From NCBI GenBank assembly GCA_002778195.1, contig PCDI01000017.1, positions 433,387 through 497,386 on the forward strand: a DNA stretch of 64,000 nt, in the 5' to 3' direction. Origin of the DNA: Raffaelea ambrosiae. Its lineage: Eukaryota > Ascomycota > Sordariomycetes > Ophiostomatales > Ophiostomataceae. The position numbers were made by a program, and so were the translations under genes. The notes beneath the pieces are model-generated. The model saw nothing but the letters and a program-made list of their open reading frames with translations, was not told where the DNA came from and did no database searches. Below, piece after piece: positions 1-11,374 of this stretch (positions within the stretch are counted from its first letter, which is position 1; each line of letters opens with the position of its first letter).

Positions 1-623
1 TGCCCAGCTGGTGCCGAACATGCTGATTGCTTTAGGGGAAGGAGTAGAACGACGGGTGTGTGTGACTGTGTATGTGTAAGTGACAGTATGTGATGAACAC
101 GGGAGCAAGCAGCAAGTGGGTAGGGTTGCTCAGAGGTCGGTGTGTAAACGACTGTGTAATATTAGACGAAAGTAACGAGAGTCGTATAAGACAGAAAGGG
201 AAAAAAAAAGAGAAGAAAAGGAGACAAAAAAAAAGGGGGGGAAGTGATATATGATGCGGACTGGGTGTATAATGATGATCTACCAAGATCTCTTCCCTTT
301 TTCTTTTCCTGGTGGTGAGGGCGATGCCTCGACATATATACTTTACGACTTCGTGCCCACCAGGACCAAAGGGCTGGTGAAGCCAGGCCCGGGTTGCTGC
401 CAGGCTCACATCGGGGCTGGGGCGAGCAAGAGCTGCACTCGGGAAGGCGCATCGACGTCTTGTTGGGAACATACGACAATGGGCAGGCTGACGCTCGCTC
501 GGCCAAACCGGGTTTCTCACCTGGTCAGAGGTCGTCGCTCGTTCACCGTCCCACGTCCACCGCCATATGGATCCTATTTCTTCAGCCATCCTGTGGCGTT
601 GGCTGGCTCCTCTTGCTGGGCGC

Positions 624-704
624 CTGCACGCGAGACGATAGTCTGCACGAGAGACGATAGTCTGCACGGGGGATGATAGTCTGCACGGGAGACGATAGTC
701 TGCG
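624..704. repeat. 19-nt minisatellite, four units plus a partial one
   Basis: Four consecutive 19-nt units start at 624, 643, 662 and 681, followed by a 5-nt partial copy. The unit reads ctgcacgagagacgatagt with one to three substitutions between copies. The core gacgatagtc carries a short inverted repeat (gac/gtc). The array is followed about 20 bp later by a run of 15 C residues. It lies outside any recognised gene. Confidence 0.9.
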
Positions 705-3700
705 TTTATTGTGGCGTATAACCCCCCCCCCCCCCCTCCCCACCCCATCATAGCAGCAGGGGTAGGGTCTACAACTAGCTAGGCAGTTGTGCTGTGTAAG
801 AGCTGTGCAGCGCCATGCAGCACGCTGCTTGGTGTTCCTTTTTTCGGCATAGTCAGCGCGTACGAGAAAAAAGAAGCCGGAGAGAGACAGGATGAACAAG
901 CGTGCTAGGGCTTAGACGTTGGGAGGACAGAGGGAAACAGAAGAGAGAAAAAAGGTTAAGACGGCGCTAGCAGCTGCATGTCAGGCCCTGACTGACGGCT
1001 TCGCCTGCACCGAAAAAAAACGAAAGCAAGCCAGCGAACCAGACGACGGGGCTGCACAGGACAGGACCAGGGCCAGGCTCGACCGAGAAGGACCGGGCTT
1101 CCCTCGGACCAGGAGGATGAGCCAGGCGCTCAGAATGCAACAATACAAGCAACCATCGTTCTGCATCTTGCAGATGTGCGTTGGCACGGCGGTGGCTGTA
1201 CACACCGACTACACGGAGGAGGCCAGCAGGGGGCATGGCCAAGGTGAGCACGGGTACGAGCACGAGGAGAGGGAAACAGGGGCAGGGCGGGCACTAGCAC
1301 ATTAAGGTTTTGTTCTCTTGATGGCACCAGCCCCAGAAGGATGGGCAGCATGGTGAAACAGAGAGATGGGGGGCTAGGACACCCCCCTTGGGCAGGGCAG
1401 GATGGCAATTCGGCAGCTGCCGAAAATACACAAGAGGCGGAGGAAGGGAGACGAGAGAGAGAGAGAAACGCAATGTGAAAAGAGGACAGAGGAAATGGCG
1501 GGCAAGAGACCAGAAACAAGCGGCCTCGACAAGCCCGGGTCAGAGGCCAGGCTCACTGCAGAGGCAGCAGACGGGTGTGCGTGAGATGGAGTGAGCGACC
1601 GGGCATGCCAAAGACCCAGAACGCCATCACTACAGCCGCAGGACACAAGACGGCCCTCTGGCTGGCTGGGCCCTCAATGCCCGTATTCCGCTCTTCTCCG
1701 TGTCCGAGTCAGAGCCGCCCCAGGGCCCAGGCCGTAAGCCGAGGGCGCCTTGCCACAAGCCCGCCATGTAAGACAGACGGGCAGAACGACCGTGTACGAG
1801 GTATGATCTTACGAGCACGCTTGGCTGGGTACGCGGATGACTGTACGAGCACTCCGAGTAAGATATTACACAACTGGCCGAACCGGCCGAAATTACAACC
1901 GTTTTGGATCTGCCGGCGCAAATCCCCAGCTGATGGTTGGCTGCTGAAAGCTGTGGCGGGCCCGAAATAGGAACACCTGCGATTGGCTGGAGGGAGGAAT
2001 GGCACGTTGGGGCAAGATGGCAGGCATGCCCATCCAGCACTGCTGGGCTGCTCGATCAGCACTCAGCCTCTTCCTGCCAGCACGCCCACCCCTACCACCC
2101 TGCAATGCACCGCGCTTGTGTCGTGCTGCTGGTACTAGTTGTGTACTAGTTATGGACTATGTAGTTGGTTACCCTTCACCGCAGAAAGACACCACCGGTG
2201 TACAGGCTGTGATATTAATAAAGTGGCCCCCCCGTGGTCTGGAGCCAGTCGTTTTACACGGCCAGACGCCCCCAGAGCTCTTTCGGGAAGGCTGAGCTGG
2301 GATCCTGCCACGCCCTCAACCCCAAACGATCACAGCCAGCTGCTCGTACATAACTACATGGTACGATAAACGAGGAAAGCGAGGGAAACTAGGCAGAGAC
2401 ATCCTTGGCAGGGCCCAGTAAATCAAAAAAACAATAACGCCCAATAGTTCATGACACTTGAATCTGACATCCATAACACGACTGCACGGTCGGGAGAATC
2501 TGCAAGCACGCGACCACCGCCACGATGCAAAGACCAGGAAGGTACATGTATGAAAATTCAAAAAATCCAATCAAAAAAAATCAAACATCGAAAATCGAAA
2601 AGCAAACACAAGCTCGACATCACACCGTCCCATGTCTGCTGCAGCCGCTCGCGCCCGGGCTCTCCCTATGCTCTCCCTATTGCCTTTCCTCGATCTTGTC
2701 TCTCTCGCAAGCGCAATTTCCCTGTCCCTCCACCCTGGACGACACCCCACATTCCGCTCTCTTGGGCTGGACAACAAGCAGCGGTGCGGTGTGTCAGGGT
2801 CGCAGCGCTGTCCCAAAATGGGACGGAGGATCACCACGGGAACAAACAAGACACGGCGTGTTGAGAGTCCCCAAGGTCTATTTCTGCAGCAGGCACCGCA
2901 GACCACTTTTCTTTGCCCTTTTTTTGCCCACACTAGCTCCTGCGAATGTAGGCACATCCTGCAAGAACAGGGAGCGCACGACAAATGATCGGATTGCCCA
3001 AGTTTGGTCCAACCCTACGCCCATGTGCGCTGTTGTACATGGTATTACGAGCAGGTCCTCGCAGGAAAAAAAAAACAATAATGCATCCCCAAACGAACAA
3101 AAGAGAACCCTGCCCCAGCATGCTCACGCCACGTCCTGCAGGCGGCTGTGACCCGAGACGTGTGCCCAAAAATACGACACAGGCTCAGAACCTTAGTTTT
3201 CTTAATAACAAAACCCACCAGCCAATAGAAGAGACTGCAACATCATCTGTTTTTGGAAACGAACCAAGAACAGGGAAGAAACAAGATACCAAAACAGTGT
3301 CTAGCCAGCGAGAGCCCCAAAGAGGATGCAAATATGCCGACAATCCTTCTGCAACCTGCAGAAAAACCTCACCGGGGGGGGCATATGTGAAACCAATACT
3401 ATAGCAGACAAGCCTCACACTTCTGCACGTCGACCACGGCAGAGAGAGCCGAGGCACCAATGGGTGGCCTGTCTTCTTGTCGAAGCCAACGCGACAAAAA
3501 TAAAACAAGAAACAACAATCTATATTTGTGTAGTCACTGTGATTGGGCCGACCTCTTCACAACAGTTGAGGAGTTGCGAGCCAGACAAAAGTCAGCCCAA
3601 ACAGGCAACTGCGACACGTGATTGGCCAGCAGCCAGTTGCAGCCAAGAGCCGTATCTTACACCACACACGCACTCTCTCTCTCGCCGGCCTTCTGGTTCA

Positions 3701-6700
3701 GTGACACGCTGCATCGCATCTTTCCATTCTTGAGCAAACGGTGCGGCAAAGCACCAGACAATCGTCCCGGCCTGGACGACCAAACGCACCATATCTCCAT
3801 GGAATGCGGTCGCAATAACCTTCATTTGACAGCTGATCCTACAGATGCTAGCTGCCCCAGGTTTTGTAGGGGTTTTTTTTTGGTTTGTGTCCGGCTCAAG
3901 TCCGGGCCCGGAAAGACGGATGTACGTTGGTGCTGGGATAGCGTGCTGCAGCCAACAACAAGGCCCGGCGAGAAAGTTTTTCCACGTCGACTGCCTCGTG
4001 TTCCTGCCGGGACCAACTACTTTGTATCAGATCCTATCAGATACTATCCGATGCCAAACCACGCTGTCGTTGGACGTGTCGCCGTCATGCAAACACGGCC
4101 AATGCGGGTGCACGCCCATGGCGGCCCCGGATGGTGGAAGGAGCAAACGGCAGTCGACTCGCTCTTCCAAGCAGGCTCGGTTTCGGGCCTGTCGGGTGAC
4201 TGACACGGCGGCGGCCGCGAAGCGAAGCCGCATCAAAAACAAAAGGGGAAGAGGGGATCCCCAACACGGCTCGCTGGTCTTCGTCCTCATCGCACAAGGT
4301 GTGTACCACAAAAACAGCCACCAAGCCGTCGATCCACCTCCACGCCAGAGTCAAGACCCTGGCACGTTCAAACCTTCCTTTTTGGGCGACTTCTATCCTA
4401 TAACACGCGTCTCCCATGGGTTATGCAAGCTTCCCGCCTCCCAACCACGGCACCCTCGCAACCGGGCGTGCTTGTTTGCTCGTCCGCAACAGCACGGAAT
4501 GCCCAACCAACCCCCATATTCCCAGTGTGGAAGAGAAGAGAAAGACGAAAGATGGACTTGCACACCGCCAGACACCCCAACGCGGACTGCAGCTCGTCCG
4601 GGTCTCCCAGTCGCCTGGGATTTCGGGTCCTTTTCATGTGCACCTGCCCGCGTATTTTCTCTGCAAATCAACAGTGCCTTTCCATGGCCGCATTCCTGCC
4701 TCCCTGGCCCATCCGTTGTATGCTGGATGGCATCTCACGATGCACAGAACCGAGCTGGCTCCCTGCCTCGTCTCGTCTCGTATTTTTTTTTTTTTTTTTT
4801 TTTTTGTTCTTTCTTTTCTATTTCAACATCGTGCCGTCTCTTTCGACGACAATGATTTAGCAGTGTGATGGTCTTGGAATACCAAGAAAGGAAGAGTGTC
4901 TTGCAAATGGGCAGAGTCTCGGGCTCCTCTGAACTCTCCGTGAGACGCCTCCTCTGGCGGGTTGTCGAGCAGCGGCAGACGATGGCAAACGAAAGACCCC
5001 TAGATACCGACAAGAATACACCTAGTATCCAAGAAAGAATCTCCGTCGTCACATATCCACGGCAAGGCCATCAACACCGACGCGGTGATAATACGCGTGG
5101 CTGGATAAATAGGCAAAATGCGGCCCATTCCCCGACACACGGCTGCCCTCATCCTCACTGTCGCCCGTTATGCAAATTAACCCCCATGGCAAGAGGCTGC
5201 CATATTATATATTCACCGGGATGGGGCCAAATTCCCGGCTGGATCATTTGCATACCCGCAATATCGGGCAACCTGCCACCCTCCTTTTCCCACCACCACC
5301 ACCACCACCACTCATTGTACTTGCCCACTTTGCCGATGTTGTGACTTTCTGGTGGGACGATGGCTATTTTTTTCTATTTTTCTATTTTTTTTTCTCTCTT
5401 ACTCTTCCCAACCTCTATTGCCAGCCATTCAATTGTTACAGGGCAGGAGTGGCCGGAGACAAAAAAAAAGACAAAATCTAGCATGTCCACACATAACACA
5501 CAAACCAATACAGATAGGAGCAGACACGAATTTGAGACCGTGTATCAAAGTGAACACCAGGAGAGTCACCTGATTCTGACAGAACGTAGACGATCCGAAA
5601 GCGAGAGGTCGCTGGACACCACAGCTTATCACAGCCCCCCTCCCGTCCGTTTGCCTTACGCCCGGCCTCGGATGGGCCCTGAAACGGCTTGCTCGAGGTG
5701 CCATCCCTGTCACTCAACCCAAAGATCCGGTCACAGACGGTGTCCCGGGCCCATGTGTTTGTTCAGATGGCAGTCGGACATTTATATTTTTGGCCTGTCT
5801 CTATCTTCCAAGTACGACTTTGCTCTTGTCTGGACCATCGGCTGCAGCTTTGCACGGACCGTCTGCCCACCGTTGCTTCCCAAGACCATACATCGTATAT
5901 TGGCTCTCTTTTTGTCATGGACTAGTCAATCCGATTAGCTCGTGTGTCTATTCTTGTTTTCTCCCACATCCAAGCTTTTTATTCTATTTTTTCTAATATT
6001 TTTGCTGTGTGTTTACCAGTTACGATCTCACGGCAGTTTTTGAGTCCTGGTAAACCCACTCTTCACAGCCTGAATTCAGGGCCAATTTAGGAACCGCGTG
6101 AGAGCCAATCTGGCTACTTTTCTTGTTAAAAAATTTTCCCCCCTGTCCTCCTCTCTTTCGAGCTGTCAATTATTGGTGAAACGCTTGCCCAAAGAGGTCC
6201 AAAAAATCTGGTAAAAGAGAAAGAAACAAACAAAAAAAAAAGGGCAGAAAACAAGATGAGCACATCAACCGAAGCCAGGGGGAAGAAAAGAGACAGCGAT
6301 GGAGAGATCACAGCGCCTCGGAAGAAGCAATTCATTTGGCAAGCATCATCTCGTTCCCTTCCCGGGACTGCGGCAGAAAGCAACAGAGGACAGGCCGGCC
6401 AGATGCCTGTATTGGGCGCGAACACGCGAGGGAGCTCTCTCACTTAGCCCCCCCCCCCCTGTATCGTCATATACTTTCGGGCTTGGCCCTCTAAGTTGGA
6501 GAAGAGGCTCGCTGGTGCAAAGTGGAGGACACTGGCGACGCATCCAGACTCGCTTGGACTCGTTTTCCTGATTCCATCTGATGCCACGAGCGGGAACGCA
6601 CCCCCCCTCCCCTCTTGCGCAATATGGACCTGATATTCTATCCCATTTCCCGGACATTTGTGTATCTCGCCTGTGTGCGTGTGTGTCCAACGGTCGAAAC

Positions 6701-6894
6701 CAAGAGCTTGGGCTCTTGGTACATAACGCTGGATAAACCCCTGCGGCATCTGCTTTTTGCTTGGGAGCTGGTTCTTTTTTTCTTTTTCTTTTCTTTTTCC
6801 TATCTCTTTGTCTTGTCCTGTTCCCCATTTCCTGGTATGTCGTGAGGCTGCGAAAAAAAACAAACCCACCCCCCCAAATTCCCCGACGCCATAG

Positions 6895-6902
6895 TATATA
6901 AA
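6895..6902 (+). promoter_or_regulatory. TATA box of the secreted-protein gene
   Basis: TATATAAA lies 138 bp upstream of the ATG at 7040, in the correct orientation. It is followed by a pyrimidine/A-rich leader without an in-frame coding extension. A canonical TATA box fits a regulated secreted-protein gene rather than a housekeeping gene. Confidence 0.6.
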
Positions 6903-7039
6903 CACACTCGTTGGTATCTATATCTACACCTCCACTCTCCCGAGAAGTCGAGTTGCTCACCAGGCCAAGCTCGATCCACACCCTCTTTTGTTTTTCGTTT
7001 GTTTTCGTCTTGACATCGTCATCGTGAAGACTGGCAGTC

Positions 7040-8598
7040 ATGGTGGCACCCTTCCAAACAGCCCTCGCCATTGCGGCCTCCATCCTGTCGCTGTCGACCC
7101 TTGTCTCGGCCGACTGCTCCAGCTATGGCGTGGACTACTCCAACGGCGGCCAGTACTACATCGACGGGTCCTCCAACCAGTACTTTAGCTTCATCACAGT
7201 CTTCCAGGGCTGCACCCAGGAGAGCGTCAACCCCGTCCTCGTCGACCCCGACAACAACCAGTATGCCTGCTCGGCCATCAGCACGACACCAGCAGGAGCA
7301 CAAGTGACATCCACATGGTGAGACAGCACAAGAGCTTGTGTGGGAATGAACCAAGCATGAATGGCCCTGTATCTGACCACAAACGCAACAGTGGCATCCC
7401 TTTCTCGGCCATGAAGTCGGGCCAGTGGAAGATTGTCGTCTCGGGTAACCAGCTTGCCGTTCAGCGTGTCATCACGTTGTCCGTAGGCATCCCAGAAACG
7501 TCAACCGTCACGGTATGTGTTCATTGAATCCTGGACAGACTGCCAGACAACAGGATTGCAATCTGACTCTTTTTTTTTTCTCTTTCGAAACTAGGCCACA
7601 CCCACGATCGTTCTGGGCATTACCACCACGCCGAGAGCAAGAAGTAAGTTGACGTTCCACCAGATCTGAAATTCCGGACCCCAAGATCCCCTGCCTTTTT
7701 TTTTTTTTCAAGACTTTTTCTATTGGATTTCTGACAGCCGATCTTTTTCTTTTCTTCTTCTAGCCACCACCAATGTTGTCTCCCAGACGCAGACGCTCAT
7801 TCTCGTGCCCAAGACCGTCACCGCCAACTGCAACGGCCAGACCCAGACCGTCACCAACTTCCAGCCGGGCCGCACGCAGACCCTCACGTCCACCGTCACG
7901 CGGACGTCGACGGACGGGGCCAAGACGAGCCAGTACCAGACCACCCTGACGACGAGTGCTTCGTGCCATTATCCATCCAGTGGGTCTCCACACTCTCGTC
8001 CACACAGGACGACTACCCATGCTCTCCCACTAACCAGCCCCCCCCCCCAGACAAGCGCGATCTCGAGCACACGGCCTATGTCCAGGCCACAACAGTGACG
8101 GTCACCGAGACAACGTATACCGTGACCCAGACACGCGTCTCGACGGCACCCGTCTCGACGGCGACCGAGCTAGGTACGTGGATTGCACTGCAGGCTGTGG
8201 GACTGCTGAATCGTCCATCTCTGTGAATCTTGACCTGTCCGCTAACCCCCCCCCCCCCCCCTCCACCCAGTCTTCCGAACGGTCACGGCCACCGTCACGC
8301 CCGCGCCGTCCACGCAGTGCGCCGGCAACAACAACGGACGACCGGGCGCCACGGTCACGGTCACGCGCACCGCCGGCACCGGCGTGGTCACGCAAACAGA
8401 CATTGTCTACCAGACGACGCACATGTCGGGGACCGTCTGGGTTGGGTACGTGTCGATCTTTTTTTTCTTTCTTCTTTTTTTCTTTTCCTTGTTTCCTCGT
8501 TTCTTACTAACACCCACAGACAAACACAGTACAGCACGGTTACCAACAGCGCCAGTGCGACGGCGTGCTGGCGGGCCGGCGGGTGGTATGGAGCGTGA
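7040..8598 (+). CDS. secreted Thr/Val-rich protein of unknown function, seven exons
   Basis: Seven exons join in frame to 346 aa: 7040-7317, 7392-7512, 7595-7643, 7764-7979, 8051-8173, 8271-8445, 8520-8598. All boundaries are GT-AG and a TTACTAAC branch point precedes the last exon. Residues 1-24 form a signal peptide ending in LVSA before Asp25-Cys26. Residues 26 to about 130 hold a globular-looking domain with Cys at 26, 58, 77 and 93. The rest is rich in TVT/TxT motifs typical of O-mannosylated fungal wall or secreted proteins, with a few more cysteines and Trp near the C-terminus. There is no hydrophobic C-terminal tail, so a GPI anchor is unlikely. No enzyme family is recognised. I infer an extracellular or cell-wall-associated structural or effector-like protein; exon 5 is the least certain because its acceptor follows a C-only tract. 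Confidence 0.8.
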
Positions 8599-8752
8599 GA
8601 GCAAATGGAAATGGTCATTTACCCCATATCTGCCACTTTCAATGCACCCCCACCCCCTTTCCTATATATACGATTCTGGTGCTCTTCGGGCGTGCTCTTC
8701 TGGCCCGGCTTAGATATGTCATTAATGGAACCAAAGAGTGCGAATGCAAGAT

Positions 8753-8787
8753 AGAGAGAGAGAGTGTGTGTGTGAGTGTGTGTGTGA
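8753..8787. repeat. (GA)n/(GT)n microsatellite
   Basis: A GA run passes directly into a GT run about 150 bp past the stop codon of the secreted-protein gene. It lies in the probable 3' flank. Confidence 0.9.
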
Positions 8788-8975
8788 AACACAAGAAAAT
8801 ATAATACTATAAAAAAAAAGATCACCGAATAAGTCAATATTTACAACTAATACAAGCAAAAAACAACAACAACACGTAGTATGGATGCTAGATGAGTGTC
8901 AATAGGAGGGGAGAGAAAGGAGGCATGCAAGCTCGTGTCGAAAGCAAGTTGAGGCTTATAGTTATACAAAAAATC

Positions 8976-9003
8976 AAACACACACACACACAAACACACA
9001 CAC
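8976..9003. repeat. (CA)n microsatellite
   Basis: CA dinucleotides interrupted once by AAA, in the convergent spacer. Confidence 0.85.
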
Positions 9004-9253
9004 TTAAACACACCAAATCACACATAGCCAGGAAACAAGAAGCATATCTCACATTACATGCTACACGACGACCCAGGAAATACTTAAACAGTGTAAAATG
9101 GCAATAAAAAAGGGAGAGGGAAGGGGGGGGGGTGACAGCCGGTATAAACCAAACGCCTGCGGGCCGAAACGTCATCCGAACAGGAGGGAAAACAAAAGAG
9201 TCGAGAGAGTCAGCTGTGTTTTCAATTGTTGAGACATTTTCCTTGATCTTGTT

Positions 9254-9344
9254 ATGTGTGTATGTGTGTGTGTGTGTGTGTATGCGTAGTGCGTGTGTGT
9301 GTAAGTGTGAGTGTGAGCGTGAGTGTGAGTGTGTTTGTGTGTGA
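9254..9344. repeat. Interrupted (GT)n microsatellite
   Basis: About 90 bp of GT repeats, with GA-containing interruptions in the second half, lie roughly 180 bp past the SHMT stop codon. Confidence 0.9.
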
Positions 9345-9520
9345 ATGTCCGCTTCTTCCTCCGCTCGGATGTCTTCTTGTACCCCCCCAAGTCTTCCCTT
9401 TTCCAAATGCGTGCCCTGTCTTTCCTTTTTCTTTCTTTTTCTGGCTCGTCTCTATTCTTTCCTCAATTCATTCCTTACTCGAAACAACTCGTCGATGTCG
9501 TGAAAAAAAAGAGGCCTCTC

Positions 9521-11374
9521 TTATTTGCTCGTCCATGGCAGCGGGTACGTGCTGACCCAGTCGGACACCTCGCTCCGCAGCTGCAGAATCTCCGGCACGC
9601 TGTCGCCGTTGCCCAGGTGCTCCAGGAACACCTTGAGCCGGCCAGGGCTCTTCTCGCCCTTCTCCTTGGCTGCCTCGCGCGCCGCCTTGTCCACCCGCAC
9701 CGCGATCGTCACGGCCCGGTCCACAATGTCGGCCACGCGCTCAAAGTCATGCTCCGTGAATCCGCGCGTCGTCATGGCCGGCGTGCCCATACGCAGACCG
9801 CCGGGCGTCAGTGCTGACCGGTCGCCGGGGACGGTGTTCTTGTTCGCAGCCACGCCGACCAGCTCCAGGATGCGCTCCACGCGGCCGCCGTCAATGCCCT
9901 GCGGCTTCAGGTCTGCAAGCACCAGGTGGTTGTCGGTGCCGCCAGAGACGATCGAGTAGCCCAGGCCGCCCTTGTCCTTGGTACCACCGAGCCGCTTGGC
10001 CAATGCCTGGGCGTTGGAGAGAACCTGCTCTTGGTAGGCGCGGAAAGCGGGCGTCTGAGCTTGCTTGAGCGCAACGGCCAGCGCAGCAATCGTGTGGTTG
10101 TGCGGGCCGCCCTGGTGGCCGGGGAAGACGGAGGCGTTGATGGGGCCCTCGAGGTTGTACTTCTCCTCTTCCTTGGTCTTGGGGTTCACCCGGCGCACGC
10201 CCCGACGGAAGAAGATCATGGCACCGCGCGGGCCGCGCAGCGACTTGTGGGAGGTCGTGGTCACAATGTCGGCAAAGCCGAAGGGGCCGGGGATGGTCTG
10301 GGCGGCGATCATGCCCGACAGGTGGGCCACGTCGGCCAGCAGGTAGGCGTTGACCTTGTCACAGATCTCGCGCATGCGCTTGTAGTCAATAAGGCGGCTG
10401 TATGCGCTGGCGCCAGCCACGATGATCTTGGGCCGGTAGATGCCGGCGAGCTCCTCGAGCTTGTCGTAGTCGATGTAGCCGGTCTTCTCGTCGAGCCGGT
10501 AGGGCAGGGTCTCGAAGTACTTGGAGATGAAGGAGATTTTCTTGGTCGGCGTCTGGTAGCCGTGGGACAGGTGGCCGCCGTGGGGGAGATCGAGGCCCAT
10601 CAGGCGGTCGTGCGTGTTCATGAGCGCCGAGTAGACGTAGAGGTTGGCGGGGGCGCCGGAGAGAGCTGCGGTGAAGCGAAGAGACGTCAGAAGCATGCAC
10701 ACAGAGCAGCAGGGCTGCAACTGGACCACGGGGCAAACCTACCCTGCACATTGACTCCCCATTCCTTGTCGGACAGGCCGAACGTCTCGAGTGCCCGTTG
10801 CTGGCAGAGCCGCTCTGACTGGTCGATGAACTCGTTGCCGCCGTAATACCGCGCGCCCGGGTAGCCTTCTGAGTACTTGTCTGCGCGTGCTGGTCAGCCT
10901 GGAGGTGTTCCCTTGGCATGGTAGTTCTTCTCTCGTGGGGAGGGGGGCCTCTCACTTTGCATCGGACTGCCTAGAGCGTCGAGGACTGCTTGCGAGGTGA
11001 AGTTCTCGGAGGGGATGAGGTTGATGAACTGCTTCTGTCGTAATTTCTCCTGCAGACGACAGCGTCAGAAGGGGGGGAGTGCCAGCTGGGCCAGACACAG
11101 GGGAGCACAACGGCCTACCTTCTCAATGATATCATACATCGCCGGGTCTGCCTCCTGCAGGTGCACGCCGAGCAGCTGTTTGGGAACGGAGTTAGTTTGG
11201 CTTGCATGTCGCTGCCGCCGAGAGAGCTAGCCCACTCACCTTCTGCTGGCCCTCCAGGCTCATGGCCGACACCGACCGGCTCTGTGTCCAGGCGGCCATC
11301 GTGGAAGCCCGCCATGACGGCCGGGCTGCCGTCCGGAAGGCACGGGTGGTGCCGCGCACGACGGGGAGCGACAT
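9521..11374 (-). CDS. SHMT: serine hydroxymethyltransferase, mitochondrial-type
   Basis: A PLP enzyme that converts serine and tetrahydrofolate into glycine and 5,10-methylene-tetrahydrofolate. Five exons read leftwards: 11374-11240, 11175-11119, 11049-10956, 10880-10743, 10665-9521, giving 522 aa. Family hallmarks are QKQFINLIPSENFTS near the start, KYSEGYPGARYYGGNE, the ADVAHLSG stretch and the PLP-lysine motif TTTSHKSLRGPRGA with Lys at about 282. The first 45 residues precede the conserved core and are Arg/Ser/Ala-rich without acidic residues until Glu41, as expected of a mitochondrial presequence. The first ATG has A at -3. In-frame Met26 and Met38 could yield shorter, cytosolic products. 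All introns are short and keep phase. Assignment to the family is certain; localisation is inferred. Confidence 0.97.

Larger units (their letters stand above)
1..7039. other. 7-kb gene-free region upstream of the secreted-protein gene
   Basis: No convincing coding region is seen on either strand. Open frames here are short, overlap one another in several frames, run through homopolymers and show no recognisable domain or GC3-biased codon use. The stretch holds the 19-nt minisatellite near 624, a C15 run (722-736), a T23 run (4783-4805), a (CAC)n run around 5290-5312 and a C12 run (448-459 of the 6000s, i.e. 6448-6459). The last few hundred bases are the promoter and 5' leader of the secreted-protein gene. 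A rapidly evolving or non-coding transcript cannot be excluded. Confidence 0.7.
8599..9520. other. Spacer between convergent genes, rich in CA/GT microsatellites
   Basis: No gene is seen. The spacer separates the 3' ends of the secreted-protein gene and SHMT. It carries three dinucleotide tracts: GA/GT at 8753, CA at about 8976-9003 and an interrupted GT tract at about 9254-9344. The remainder is A/T-rich and probably forms the two 3' UTRs. Confidence 0.75.

Noticed and set aside
3845..4855. 336-codon frame in the gene-free left region
   Set aside because: No codon bias or domain. It runs through a T23 homopolymer coding poly-Phe and ends arbitrarily.
5170..5254. Inverted ATGCAAAT octamers (5170 and 5247)
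   Set aside because: The octamer is meaningful for animal POU factors. In a fungus two copies 75 bp apart carry no established function and are close to chance.
8753..9344. Clustered repeats considered as a CRISPR-like or satellite array
   Set aside because: They are ordinary dinucleotide microsatellites without spacers or uniform units.
9926..10846. 306-codon frame antisense to SHMT
   Set aside because: Shadow of the SHMT coding exon, produced by high GC3.
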